Assembly: GCF_030812775.1 (NCBI RefSeq)
Contig: NZ_JAUSTI010000006.1
Span: 299,090-363,089 of the forward strand
From: Paenibacillus tundrae
GTDB lineage: Bacteria > Bacillota > Bacilli > Paenibacillales > Paenibacillaceae
DNA length: 64,000 bases
Reading direction: 5' to 3'
Below the pieces are notes generated by a model. The model saw only the letters and a program-made list of their open reading frames with translations. It had not been told where the DNA came from and did no database searches. The stretch's first letter is position 1; the number at the start of each line of letters is the position of its first letter. Positions 33,873 to 43,251 of the stretch are shown piece after piece. The position numbers and the translations under genes were made by a program.

Positions 33873-34025
33873 GCCTTTGCATTCGCTATGCAATAAATAT
33901 GAGATAGGCTGGATGGTTGAAGTATACTTCATATGTTAACCTGTTTGCGGACACAATCTGCTGTATCAATCAATTTAGGAGTATCCTACAATTAATAAGG
34001 AAGGAATTAAACGAAGGAGATCCAT

Positions 34026-34412
34026 ATGGAGAAGAATTATCCTAAGTATGTTACAGGACATGCAGTAAGGAGCCTGTGCAGTAAATTAAATCTTAAATCA
34101 CAGGGTGAATTTACACAGGACTGGGAGTATGAGGTTGCGGATGCTTCTAGGATAACTGAATTTCTGGATGCGTATGAACAATACCCATGGAATGTTGAAG
34201 AAAAGTTCGCGCTTATGATCATTATTATTGAATCTTGTAACGATGCTCTTGTGGAAGGAACGTGCGATCCAGAGATAATCCAAGCACTGAAACATCATCT
34301 CATTCTTGATGCGGACATTCACTACAATACGCTACGTTACTGGGCGCTATTAGACGAACCTGAATTGGACAACTGCTTCGCAATAACCCCCATTATAAGA
34401 GAGATCATATAA
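34026..34412 (+). CDS. Hypothetical immunity-like protein
   Basis: A 128-residue acidic protein, with WEYEVADASRITEFLDAY and EEKFALMIIIIESCNDAL in the first half and a helical C-terminus (ILDADIHYNTLRYWALLDE). The W-E-Y...R-I-x-E-F-L layout recalls small Gram-positive immunity proteins, but I cannot name a family. AAGGAGATCCAT precedes the ATG with about 6 bp spacing. It is the last of three small genes between the DUF421 and RNase H genes, and no terminator is obvious between them. Confidence 0.6.
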   Translation: MEKNYPKYVTGHAVRSLCSKLNLKSQGEFTQDWEYEVADASRITEFLDAYEQYPWNVEEKFALMIIIIESCNDALVEGTCDPEIIQALKHHLILDADIHYNTLRYWALLDEPELDNCFAITPIIREII

Positions 34413-34505
34413 TTACTTTTCTATGAACTACCATTAACTTTCAATCCACCCTGTAGTTCGTATACAATAGGGTATTGAACGTAAGCGAATAAGGAGCGGG
34501 TAACG

Positions 34506-35159
34506 ATGGCCAAATCTAAATATTATGTTGTCTGGGAAGGCAAACAGCCAGGTGTATATAGTACGTGGGCAGAATGCAAGGCACAGACAGATCAATATAC
34601 CGGAGCCAAATATAAGTCATATGAATCCAAAGCCGCGGCAGAAGAAGCATACCGTAAGGGTTGGAAAGGTAACTGGGGCAATGGAGCTAGCAGCTCGTCC
34701 AAGACCAAAGCCGGAAGCAGTGGCCGTAGTGCTGGCATGGAAACCTCGGAAGAGGTCGATTATGATAGCATTTCGGTGGATGTAGGTACACGAGGTAATC
34801 CAGGACCGGTAGAGTACAAAGGAGTAGATACACGTACAGGTGAGATCATCTTCTCAGTTGGCCCAATCTCAAAAGGCACCAACAATCTTGGAGAATTTCT
34901 GGCAATTGTACATGCACTGGCTCATCTTAAGAAAGAGGGCAGTAATAAGACGGTATACACCGACTCAGTCAATGCGATGAAATGGTTGAAGCAAAAGGCG
35001 GTATCGACCACCTTGCCGCGAGATTCTTCGACAGAAGAAATCTGGTTGATGATTGATCGTGCTGAGCAATGGTTGCGAACCAACACATACAGCAATAAAG
35101 TACTGAAATGGCAGACTAAACAATGGGGCGAAATTAAAGCCGATTATGGCCGGAAATAA
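34506..35159 (+). CDS. Ribonuclease H with N-terminal viroplasmin domain
   Basis: A 217-residue protein. Residues 1-48 are a caulimovirus-viroplasmin-like RNA:DNA hybrid-binding domain (YYVVWEGKQPGVYSTWAEC...YKSYESKAAAEEAY), a Gly/Ser linker spans 55-75, and an RNase HI-like domain covers about 78-215. Catalytic positions seen are Asp in SVDVGTRGNPGP, Glu in NNLGEFLAIVHAL and Asp in VYTDSVNAMKWL. The enzyme cuts RNA in RNA:DNA hybrids. The domain order matches eukaryote-like RNase H1 and many Bacillales homologues. GGAGCGGG lies 8 bp before the ATG. It is monocistronic with a terminator at 35267. Confidence 0.9.
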   Translation: MAKSKYYVVWEGKQPGVYSTWAECKAQTDQYTGAKYKSYESKAAAEEAYRKGWKGNWGNGASSSSKTKAGSSGRSAGMETSEEVDYDSISVDVGTRGNPGPVEYKGVDTRTGEIIFSVGPISKGTNNLGEFLAIVHALAHLKKEGSNKTVYTDSVNAMKWLKQKAVSTTLPRDSSTEEIWLMIDRAEQWLRTNTYSNKVLKWQTKQWGEIKADYGRK

Positions 35160-35266
35160 CCTACTGCTGCGCTCTCTAATCATGATATGTGTTGTCTATT
35201 AGAAACGATATTTACAATTTCCAATTTCCATTCTATAATCAGTCAATATGATAAGTTGCACATATG

Positions 35267-35304
35267 GAGGAGCCTGCCGTCTGCAGGCCCTCTTTATCTT
35301 TTTG
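35267..35304 (+). terminator. Terminator after the RNase H gene
   Basis: GAGGAGCCTGC pairs with GCAGGCCCTC around CGTCT, followed by TTTATCTTTTT. It lies about 110 bp after the stop. Confidence 0.8.
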
Positions 35305-35381
35305 GGTCATTATTTCTAAGGTTTATATGAAACGAATATGATGAAAATGGGTTAGTTGAGTACACATTGCAGGAGGCAGAC

Positions 35382-36251
35382 ATGAGTTCCATTTACAGAA
35401 GTGAAGAAGGTAAGAGTTGTATTCTTGAGGAATACGAGGCATATGTAGATCAGTTGGGTGAGGGTATTACGCGTGAGTATGTTGAGACACGTTTTGGACA
35501 GACACATGTGCTGTTAACCGGCCCTAAGGACGGCAAGCCGTTATTTATTCTCCAAGGTATGAATTGTGTGAATCCGATGACGCTGTCATGGTTCTCTTCC
35601 TTATTTAAGGATTACCGAATTATTGCACCAGATACCATCGGTCACCCTGGTTATAGTGAGGATACCCGAATCTCAGCAAGGTTTGATAGCTTGGCGATGT
35701 GGGTTACGGATCTGCTAGAGCATTACGAGATTGAGCAAAGTGCCTTTATTGGTCCTTCCTTTGGCGGTGGAATTATTCTGAGACTGGCAACGTATATTCC
35801 GGATCGAATTGCTTGCTCCGTTCTAGTTGCACCAGCGGGACTGATTGCTCGTTCCAAGATGAAAGTGGCTCAGGACTTCATGCTTCCAATTGTGACCTAC
35901 CGAATGACTTCTTCACCGAATTCGCTGCAAAAAATTGCAGATACCATGTCTTGTAACTGTATGAAGGAAGTAGATAAGAACATCATCGGCAAAATTTTCA
36001 AACATGTAAGTCTGGAACAGGATATGCCAAAGTTGACTGATCGAGAAGAACTGGCGAACTATACTGCGCCGACACTGCTCTTGGCAGGCGAGAAGGATAT
36101 CTTTTTCCCAGGAGATAAGTTGATTGAGAGAGCACGAAAGATTATCCCGAATGTGAGAACCGTTAAGTATGATACCGGACATTATCCATCCCAGGATGTG
36201 CTGGTTCATATGAACGAGGAGATCAGGCTGTTCTTACAAGAGAATTATTAA
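35382..36251 (+). CDS. Alpha/beta hydrolase
   Basis: A 289-residue alpha/beta-hydrolase-fold protein. The oxyanion region FILQGMNCVNPMT follows strand 3, the nucleophile elbow is GPSFGGGI (Ser near residue 129), the acid lies in LLLAGEKDIFFP and the catalytic His in TGHYPSQDV near the C-terminus. The triad is complete. It resembles uncharacterised esterases/carboxypeptidase-like hydrolases of Bacillales; the substrate is unknown. The start is ATG at 35382, with AGGAGG 5 bp upstream (a longer frame starts at a TTG inside the same site). It is monocistronic. Confidence 0.87.
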   Translation: MSSIYRSEEGKSCILEEYEAYVDQLGEGITREYVETRFGQTHVLLTGPKDGKPLFILQGMNCVNPMTLSWFSSLFKDYRIIAPDTIGHPGYSEDTRISARFDSLAMWVTDLLEHYEIEQSAFIGPSFGGGIILRLATYIPDRIACSVLVAPAGLIARSKMKVAQDFMLPIVTYRMTSSPNSLQKIADTMSCNCMKEVDKNIIGKIFKHVSLEQDMPKLTDREELANYTAPTLLLAGEKDIFFPGDKLIERARKIIPNVRTVKYDTGHYPSQDVLVHMNEEIRLFLQENY

Positions 36252-36407
36252 AAGAGATAGATATTGAGCGAAACAATTATACTTTTTGTGCGAATTCATT
36301 CATTAAATGTTCCGTTCTGTCGATAACATAAATAGATGATTGAAACAATTATGGTACGAGTAAGGTATGAGTAGTATTAAGAGGATGAAGCAAATATAGT
36401 ACTACGG

Positions 36408-36518
36408 TATAATAATTTTATTTTTTCGCAGGATGATGATTCATGTTGCATCATTTGGTTTATATATATGGTTGGCGATCCAATTGCTTGCTGACTGAAC
36501 AAAATGATGCAACCTGCG
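36408..36518 (+). promoter_or_regulatory. Kinase promoter -10 and long leader hairpin
   Basis: TATAAT lies at 36408-36413 without a good -35. Starting at 36427 the leader can fold CGCAGG with CCTGCG and GTTGCATCATTT (36445-36456) with AAATGATGCAAC (36502-36513), a perfect 12-bp inverted repeat with a 45-nt loop. The structure would begin almost at the transcript 5' end and lies about 40 bp before the kinase start. It could be a stability or attenuation element or a binding site for a dimeric regulator. Confidence 0.5.
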
Positions 36519-36558
36519 GAAAGTTCCTCAGTAAGATAGGGGTGAGACGAAGGAAGTT

Positions 36559-37548
36559 ATGAGAAAAGATAACTACAAAATGGCACTGCAACGCAATGTT
36601 ATATTGAACGATACATATCAAGTAAGACAAGTCCTAGCTTGCAGCGAGCTGGCTATTGTATACATAGGAAGGGATCGGAATACAGGGGCAAAAGTTGCGA
36701 TCAAAGAATTCTTCCCTCAACGTCTGGCTTCTCGTCAGTCTGACAAACGGCGTGTGTATTGTTCCTCACGAGGATACAGTGGACAGTATCAAGAGTTACT
36801 TGCTTCTTTCCTAATTGAAGGAGAGCTGCTATCTGGTCTGAATCATCCTCATATTATTCAATATGTGGATCATTTTGAAGCTAATGATACCGGCTATCTT
36901 GTAATGGAATACTGTACGGGGACGATGTTGAATGATTATTTGAAAGAACGTAATCATGCATTAGATGCTGCTTTTATCAAAGGCACGCTTCTTCCGATTG
37001 TCGATACTGTTGAACATATACATAAGCAAGGCATTCTGCATCGGGATCTGAAACCTTCTAACATTATGGTGATGGAGGATGGTACGCCTAAATTACTAGA
37101 TTTCGGTTCTGCCGTTCGCTGGCCAATGCCATCTGGTGAGAAACAGGTCATTTTCACATCTGCTGGATATTCTCCGCTCGAATTTTATTCAGAGAAGTCC
37201 AGTCAAGGGCCGATGTCCGATATATATAGTCTAGCAGCACTGCTTCATTACTGGACATGTGGACAGCCACCGATGGATGTGAAGCAACGTCTATTCCAGG
37301 ATGAACTCCCGTCAGTGCGTTCGCACAATGAATATGTGAATCCATGGCTCGCTCATGTCATTCACTGGGGACTATCCGTTCGTTCTGAGAAGCGTTGTGC
37401 TTCTCTACGGTGGGTAAGAAGGTCATTGCAGATGCAGGCTTTGGTGTGGAAAGTGCGTAAACCGGGCACGGTGGAGTGGTCATTGGCTGAGAATGAACAT
37501 ACGCAAATCTATGAAGCGGAGTCAGGCAAACAGCACGAGACCGCCTGA
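36559..37548 (+). CDS. Serine/threonine protein kinase (PpkA-like role)
   Basis: A 329-residue cytosolic Hanks-type kinase without membrane anchor or PASTA domains. Key residues are Lys49 (VAIKEFF), catalytic His161-Arg-Asp163 (HRDLKPSN), Asp181 of DFG, and the activation segment ending in AGYSPLEFY. The glycine-rich loop is degenerate (ACSELAIVYIG instead of GxGxxG), so ATP binding may be atypical. C-terminal 45 residues are an uncharacterised tail. It is the first gene of the injection-system-like locus, next to the VWA gene (convergent) and upstream of two FHA proteins and a PP2C, so it probably provides the phospho-threonine that FHA domains read. GAAGGAAG is close before the ATG. Confidence 0.88.
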   Translation: MRKDNYKMALQRNVILNDTYQVRQVLACSELAIVYIGRDRNTGAKVAIKEFFPQRLASRQSDKRRVYCSSRGYSGQYQELLASFLIEGELLSGLNHPHIIQYVDHFEANDTGYLVMEYCTGTMLNDYLKERNHALDAAFIKGTLLPIVDTVEHIHKQGILHRDLKPSNIMVMEDGTPKLLDFGSAVRWPMPSGEKQVIFTSAGYSPLEFYSEKSSQGPMSDIYSLAALLHYWTCGQPPMDVKQRLFQDELPSVRSHNEYVNPWLAHVIHWGLSVRSEKRCASLRWVRRSLQMQALVWKVRKPGTVEWSLAENEHTQIYEAESGKQHETA

Positions 37549-37594
37549 ACCATATCGCGGGTGTACGCTAAGTTTTACATATCATATGCATACG

Positions 37595-37641
37595 AAAAAA
37601 AACAGGTTAGATGAACCCCGGTGGGTTGTATCTAACCTGTT
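37595..37641. terminator. Terminator between kinase and VWA genes
   Basis: AACAGGTTAGAT (37601-37612) pairs with ATCTAACCTGTT (37630-37641). The minus strand continues with TTTTTT, so it mainly ends the VWA transcript, and it also faces the kinase gene. The 37642-37819 part holds no gene. Confidence 0.85.
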
Positions 37642-37819
37642 GTATTTGATATGATAGTCAAATTTAATTTATTGGATGGTTAGCTGCTTCAAACAGAATA
37701 AGTATCTGTATGCAACAATCCTCAATTTATCGAATGTTCAAGTCCCTTTCGCTACCTACGAATATCTCTAGTTGGGAAGTGAGTTACAATTCGTTCCCAA
37801 CAGAGCATATCATATTTGA

Positions 37820-39880
37820 CTATGGCTGGTACGTTTCTCTCCGTTGTCCAACTGAAATATTAGTACTCGGTTTAATAGGCTTGTAGCGAATTTCAATCTC
37901 GGTAATTCCATCCTCAAAGGTAACATATAACTTCTCATTATACTCCAGAGCCTCCGTGTGGCGCCGTTTCACAGGTGTTCGACCTCGGACGACGGTGCAA
38001 TTCGTATCATGCCGGATCAGCAATGTTTCTTTTTTGCCTGCTTCCAGCCAGATTCGACCTGCTTCAGGTACCCTCACCCCAATATCCATTCGAGCAAAAA
38101 GCTCACTTAAGCTAACTTTTCGACTACTGAGCGAAGTTAGGGGCCAATGGGTAACCGGAATATCTTCACCACTCGCGGTTGCAAGAAAATAACCCTCCAA
38201 CCTTCCGCGAAACACGGGCTTAGGCTTCAGCACAAACCAATACAAAGCGAAGATTCCACCTGCGGCAAGGATCCCCAAACCAGTAAATAAGAAAATCTTT
38301 TCACGTAAAGAATGAATACGCAATGGGATGTCAGTGGTCACACTCGCGCCTTCGGAATCCGTTGCTGTAATCTGAACGAACGAACTACCGGTGTGAAGAG
38401 AAGACAAATGCAGCATATTTCCATTAATGCTCGCATGACCAAGTGTACTGGAATCCTGAGCTGCACCGAGCGTATAAGTTAAAGGGTCATTATTGGCATC
38501 TTCAAAATATGTATTTAGATCCAGATAAGCATCCCCATCATCTTTGGACAAATCCATGGAAGTGCCCGTACTTACAGGGGCTTGGTTCGTAATATCTACT
38601 TCAACCGGAGTGATCTCTCGATAAAAGTCTGGACCGTCGATGCGGAGTCCCCACGTATATAGATCAGACTTCGGAAACGTATAATTCCCCGTAAACCCAC
38701 TGCCTGTATTCGTTAGAGTTACGCGTTCACTCGTTCCTTCCGATGTGCTAACGATTAGCTCAGCCGCAAGACCTTTGTATACATCCAGATCCTGAATTGG
38801 CTTTGGCTCGGTAGCTTGATCGTATAACGCGGCGTTGAACGTAATGCTCTGTCCCTTGACTGGCAGCTCCGTTGCCATATTTGCAGCTGCAGAAACGTTG
38901 TAATTGCCGAGCAGGTTAATCTTCACAAGATCTCCGCTGCGTCCTTTGAATTTCAATTTGAACTGTCCTTTAACCGGACGAATAATCTTCATCAAAGCAT
39001 ATTTGTCTGAACGGATAAAGCTCACATTGCTGGATTGATAGTAGAGTTGTGCTTCAGAGATCGCATGATCCGAGAGCATGATGATATTCGCATCCGCCAT
39101 ACTTGAATTCGGAATGTCTACTGTGACTTCTTGCATTGCTCCAGTTGCTGTAACAGCAGCTACAGAAACGAGGACAGATTGAATCTGATCGGCAAAAATT
39201 CGATTGAAAATCTCGGGTAAGTCGTCTGCACTCCCGGTGATAAAGGAAGAACCACCTGTTTCTTTGGCAATTCGTTCAAGTTCAGCAGGATTTACAGTTC
39301 CATCTCGGTTAAGCCCAACCGTATAGATCGGATAACCGGCTTGTTGTGCCATTTGAATTACCTTGTCGACATCTTTGGAAGAATCGGCAGGTGTTCGATT
39401 GGTTGAACCCCTTAAGTCTGTCTCCCCATCAGATAACAAAATCATAAATGGTTTACGTTGATCTGTCTTAGATTGTTCAAGCAAGCTGGCACCTCGGCGT
39501 AAACCGAGTCCAAGATCTGTATAACCTGAACGCTTCAATCCATCCACACGGCTGCGAAGATTATTTCGAGCTCCGGAAGATGAGATATCCATTAAAGGTA
39601 CAGATGACGTGATCTTGTCGTTATAGGCTACAAAGCCAAGTCGGGTCTTAGGTCCACTACTCATATCCATAAACATATGTATAACTTCTTCGGCAATGCG
39701 ATCTTTGTCAGTCTCATTCATCGAGTAGCTAACATCTAGAACAAACATAGCATCTAGGCCTTCATAAGCCTGGGTCTTGACGGATGAATCTGCGTGCACG
39801 TTTCCTATGTCCCAGTTGGGAAGTAAGATGCTCACCACCAGTAGGGTAAGCCATGCTTTTTTGAATTTTATTAATATCAT
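37820..39880 (-). CDS. Exported VWA-domain membrane protein with cytoplasmic tail
   Basis: A 686-residue protein: signal peptide (to HADS, about residue 31), an extracellular von Willebrand factor A domain (about 40-225) with a complete MIDAS (DVSYSMNE, the T in SGYTDLG, LSDGETD), several beta-sandwich/cadherin-like segments (about 230-525; DLNTYFEDANNDPLTYTLG), one membrane helix (about 538-560) and a 125-residue beta-rich cytoplasmic domain. It probably binds a ligand or partner outside in a metal-dependent way. It is the only minus-strand gene of the injection-like locus. ATG 39880 is chosen; a TTG at 39892 is closer to AAAGGAGA. Role in sensing contact or anchoring the apparatus is inference. 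Confidence 0.82.
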   Translation of the reverse strand: MILIKFKKAWLTLLVVSILLPNWDIGNVHADSSVKTQAYEGLDAMFVLDVSYSMNETDKDRIAEEVIHMFMDMSSGPKTRLGFVAYNDKITSSVPLMDISSSGARNNLRSRVDGLKRSGYTDLGLGLRRGASLLEQSKTDQRKPFMILLSDGETDLRGSTNRTPADSSKDVDKVIQMAQQAGYPIYTVGLNRDGTVNPAELERIAKETGGSSFITGSADDLPEIFNRIFADQIQSVLVSVAAVTATGAMQEVTVDIPNSSMADANIIMLSDHAISEAQLYYQSSNVSFIRSDKYALMKIIRPVKGQFKLKFKGRSGDLVKINLLGNYNVSAAANMATELPVKGQSITFNAALYDQATEPKPIQDLDVYKGLAAELIVSTSEGTSERVTLTNTGSGFTGNYTFPKSDLYTWGLRIDGPDFYREITPVEVDITNQAPVSTGTSMDLSKDDGDAYLDLNTYFEDANNDPLTYTLGAAQDSSTLGHASINGNMLHLSSLHTGSSFVQITATDSEGASVTTDIPLRIHSLREKIFLFTGLGILAAGGIFALYWFVLKPKPVFRGRLEGYFLATASGEDIPVTHWPLTSLSSRKVSLSELFARMDIGVRVPEAGRIWLEAGKKETLLIRHDTNCTVVRGRTPVKRRHTEALEYNEKLYVTFEDGITEIEIRYKPIKPSTNISVGQRRETYQP

Positions 39881-40459
39881 GTGAGGCTTCAAGTCTCCTT
39901 TCTATTTGCACACAACTAGCTTATGTTTCTTGAAGTAAATCTACAAAATCTATTTTTTTTCTAATTCCACACGTTTTAACGTGGTTATGCGTAGTTTTGC
40001 ATTCTCAAAAGAAGTGCAACCTCGCATAGGTTATGTGTTTACATGCTCGAATAGGGGGAATACTCCATCAGTCTTAAATCCTTGAACAAGATCCAAATTA
40101 TAGGATATTCTATATCATCGGTTCGACTTACAGGGAAATGAAGCGAATTCCAAAAATTAGTTCTATAGGTATATCGAAGGCTATAAAATGAGCTTTTAGA
40201 CCTATAGTAGGGAATATTGACAAAACATGTCGCTGATGATTAAGATGAATTCCATAAATCTCCAAAGCAAACGGCATAAACTGGTACATAAGTTCCAGTT
40301 ACATGTTGACAGCTCGTTCTATCGATCGTCTTCCTTCTGCCTAGTTTGATTCTTAAAGATCAAGACCAAAGGCCGAAAAGACGTGCGGAGTGTCAAAAAT
40401 TGATGGAGGGGGGAAAGCATCCGCCCGAATGAAAGCCTGCTCGTGGGGATGCTGCCTGA
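39881..40459. promoter_or_regulatory. 579-bp divergent regulatory region of the locus
   Basis: This separates the VWA gene (minus) and the sheath-like gene (plus). A candidate plus-strand promoter is TTGACA (40217-40222), 18-bp spacer, TAAGAT (40241-40246), leaving a leader of about 210 nt. No gene is supported here. The only frame on the opposite strand overlaps the start of the sheath-like gene and is a shadow. Confidence 0.45.
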
Positions 40460-42628
40460 ATGGACATTATTAATCAAACGAACCGAACGATGCTTTTTGA
40501 AGAGATCAATCCCGAGAAGTTGGATCTCATCACAATCGTTGGTGACGTGAAGGGCATTGATAGCCTGAGCGATGACAAAATCAAAGAGATCAACGAGCAC
40601 TTGCTTGTTCGCAGCTTTGATGAGTTTCTGGATAAGTTCTCACCGAGCGTATATTCATTTTTCAATGCGGTGAACCAGAAAGTCATGTATACGCTTAAAA
40701 AACCGGAAGGTATTCCGGATGAAGCCATCTCGGAGATCAAAATTGATCAGAGTAACGATTTTCTAAGAATGTTGTTTACCTTGATCGATACGAAGCGTAG
40801 CCAAGGCATTACCAACGTAGATTTCAAGTTTGAGAATCTGCTCGACATGATCTCCCCGAAGAAAGTGATGGATGACATCCGCCAAGTGCGGAAGGAAATT
40901 CACTACATGTATGGCCAGCACGAGAAGCTGGATGATGGAGATCCGAAGAAGCTGGATATCGGCGACAAATTGAATGTGATGTTCGAGGAAGCTAGCCGGA
41001 ATTACAACAATGTCATGGCGATGCTGCCGCTTGCAATTGAAGATATCAAAACCCGTTTGTTATTGGGTCGTGCACAGGAAGAGACCTCTTCCGAAGCGAT
41101 TCAAGTGGGTCAACTGACCATCGGTGAGAGCGGAGAATTGAAAATTATTGAAGCGCCTAAAGCGGATAACAACGAGTTGATGTTATTGGATGAAGCGAGT
41201 AGTACAGATCTGACTCAGGTATTTGCCGAGGATTATAATTCATTGTCCGAGACACCTTCACCTTATGTTCAGGATCTGGTTGTTCGTACATTCTCTCCAC
41301 TTCCTGCAGTACAGACCGATGTGGATACGTCCGTGGAGGTACAGAACTACAATACATACCTGGAGTTTTACAAAAACGCCAAGGATGACTTTGTCAAAAC
41401 AGTGAAGCCGTTGGTGGAGAAGATTTTGGGTGTCAAAATGTTCTTTGATCAATATGCAACGAAGAACAAAGGTATGGTTCCTTCCATGCTGATCTCCAAC
41501 ACGAAGCTGGATATGCTTGTGAAGAGTAGCAATATTCCACGCCTAGAGACGTACCTGAACACGGTTAACGCGAAGAATGACTTTTCGGATACGATCTGGT
41601 TCGGGATTGTTCCTTCGGTTGAACTGGAGAATACAAGCCAAGTTAAGGTCAGTCGTACTCGTTTCCGCGGTAATGACAAGGTGGTTAAGCAGGACGGGAA
41701 TAGCATGGAATCCCTGACAATGCTTCTGCAAGTCGTGAAGGACTACAAAGTCCAGGTCTTCTTCAGTTTTGAATCTGGGGAAGAGACGACGTTCAGCAGT
41801 ATGGCTACCGCTGGCATTGATAAGTACATTGACAAATGTTCTGTGTTAACGCGGAAGGAATACAGTGAGTTTGCGATTCCAAGTGCGCCGAATTTCACCA
41901 TTATTCCGAAGGAAAAGTCAGGTGTAGTCATCGATAGCCGTATGCTTCAAACCGAGCATGGTGTTGAGCTTTCGAAGGAAAAAGAAGATATCCTGAGACT
42001 TTGGATCGAAGGCGTTTATGTAGGAGCATCTTATGTATCTGCTGGTATTGTGGCAGCTTATCAATGTCCAGAGTATCTGCGTGGAGCATTCAAAACGGTC
42101 AACCGCGATTATCCAGGGGTGCGTTTTGATATCGAAGCTGGCGATAACAGTCTGCGTGTTGTTACGACGATGACCAAGGAAATTTCGGGTTTCACGAATA
42201 CCATTAAGGATTCCATTAACCGGAAGAACTTTGGATTTATTTTCTCATCGGAAAATGCTCAGATTCAGGACAGTGATATCAAACGGATCACCGTGTATAA
42301 AGCTAGAAGTATGGCGATGTCCGAAGATGGATTTGACTCCTTGTATAAGACACTTGTTAGCACGTACATTGAACGCTTGCTCCGTTTCCAAACCGGTGAT
42401 TTCAAGCATGAAAATATCGTCAAATTCTTCAGCAATAATCCGAGCAGTCAAAAGAGCCGGTGGCTGGGAACTCGTGGATCGATCAATTCGATCATTCAAG
42501 AGGGTGATGACATGAGCTTTATCATCGATGAGAAGAGCAATATGTGCCATATTGACCTGGTCTTTAACGGTAACGTGAAGAACCTTGAGGTCATGATTAC
42601 CAAAGGCACGAGTGCAATGAAAGTCTAG
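40460..42628 (+). CDS. Large sheath-like protein of an injection-type apparatus
   Basis: A 722-residue soluble protein of no family I can name with certainty. Three observations suggest a contractile-sheath role: it lies directly before an Hcp-like tube gene, as sheath genes do; the N-terminal part has VRSFDEFLDKFSP, recalling TssB-type sheath N-termini; and the C-terminal half (about 330-700) alternates long helices and strands, ending in a helix-rich segment (ARSMAMSEDGFDSLYKTLVS, then ERLLRF) reminiscent of the C-terminal sheath core. It might be a TssB-TssC-like fusion. The middle (about 200-290) is acidic and probably disordered. It has no signal peptide. The start is ATG with GGGGA 10 bp upstream. 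Confidence 0.6.
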   Translation: MDIINQTNRTMLFEEINPEKLDLITIVGDVKGIDSLSDDKIKEINEHLLVRSFDEFLDKFSPSVYSFFNAVNQKVMYTLKKPEGIPDEAISEIKIDQSNDFLRMLFTLIDTKRSQGITNVDFKFENLLDMISPKKVMDDIRQVRKEIHYMYGQHEKLDDGDPKKLDIGDKLNVMFEEASRNYNNVMAMLPLAIEDIKTRLLLGRAQEETSSEAIQVGQLTIGESGELKIIEAPKADNNELMLLDEASSTDLTQVFAEDYNSLSETPSPYVQDLVVRTFSPLPAVQTDVDTSVEVQNYNTYLEFYKNAKDDFVKTVKPLVEKILGVKMFFDQYATKNKGMVPSMLISNTKLDMLVKSSNIPRLETYLNTVNAKNDFSDTIWFGIVPSVELENTSQVKVSRTRFRGNDKVVKQDGNSMESLTMLLQVVKDYKVQVFFSFESGEETTFSSMATAGIDKYIDKCSVLTRKEYSEFAIPSAPNFTIIPKEKSGVVIDSRMLQTEHGVELSKEKEDILRLWIEGVYVGASYVSAGIVAAYQCPEYLRGAFKTVNRDYPGVRFDIEAGDNSLRVVTTMTKEISGFTNTIKDSINRKNFGFIFSSENAQIQDSDIKRITVYKARSMAMSEDGFDSLYKTLVSTYIERLLRFQTGDFKHENIVKFFSNNPSSQKSRWLGTRGSINSIIQEGDDMSFIIDEKSNMCHIDLVFNGNVKNLEVMITKGTSAMKV

Positions 42629-42812
42629 CTAGTTTAAATATATAAGTTTTAACAGTGTATATAGTTCTTAAAACAACGTATTCAAAACATTAATTTGGTG
42701 TTAGAGGCTGCCTTTACCGGCTCGCCTTTATACATATATTTCGTTGTCTTTCCTCAGTTTTTGAAGCAGGATAGCGGACACATTTTTCCTAATCTTAAGG
42801 AGGTTTTTATTA

Positions 42813-43238
42813 ATGGGTTTTGTATTGAAAGTAGAAGGCGCAGAAACAATCGAATTGGGAATGGATAATATCCGTACAGTCGTATACGACACAGATACAC
42901 CAGATGATTCCAATGCACGCTCCACAGATGTGGGCGCAACACTGCGCATTAGCGGCAAAATCATTACAGCAACGGATGGTGACAACGCAGATGACACGAT
43001 GAAGCTGGCGCTGTGGTCCCTCGTTCCTGCTGAAAAAGCAGATTGCTATCGCAAAGTAACGTTGGAAGTTGTTGCAGCTGACCAAGTGGTACGCAAAATT
43101 TACATGCCTAACGCGTTTGTAGTGGATTACACAGAGCGTTTCGGAGATACCGAAGGTGTGGGTGAATTCAGCCTGTTCATCAAACAGAAAAAAGACAAAA
43201 CGGAGTTCACGAAAATTGAAGGTGGATTCCCGGTTTAA
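42813..43238 (+). CDS. Hcp-like tube protein
   Basis: A 141-residue beta-rich protein of tail-tube (Hcp) character. The layout VEGAETIELGMDNIRTVVYDTD...DVGATLRISGKI...ALWSLVPAEKADCYRKVTLEVV...YTERFGDTEGVGEFSLFIKQKKDK matches the strand-helix-strand order of Hcp/tube monomers, ending in the typical functional-hairpin strands (shown here as separate fragments). It has no signal peptide. AAGGAGGT about 9 bp before the ATG is among the best ribosome binding sites in the locus, fitting a protein needed in many copies. Two hairpins follow it. It is probably the same family sometimes annotated as a membrane-associated protease, a misleading name. Confidence 0.72.
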   Translation: MGFVLKVEGAETIELGMDNIRTVVYDTDTPDDSNARSTDVGATLRISGKIITATDGDNADDTMKLALWSLVPAEKADCYRKVTLEVVAADQVVRKIYMPNAFVVDYTERFGDTEGVGEFSLFIKQKKDKTEFTKIEGGFPV

Positions 43239-43251
43239 TAGGAAACATCTG

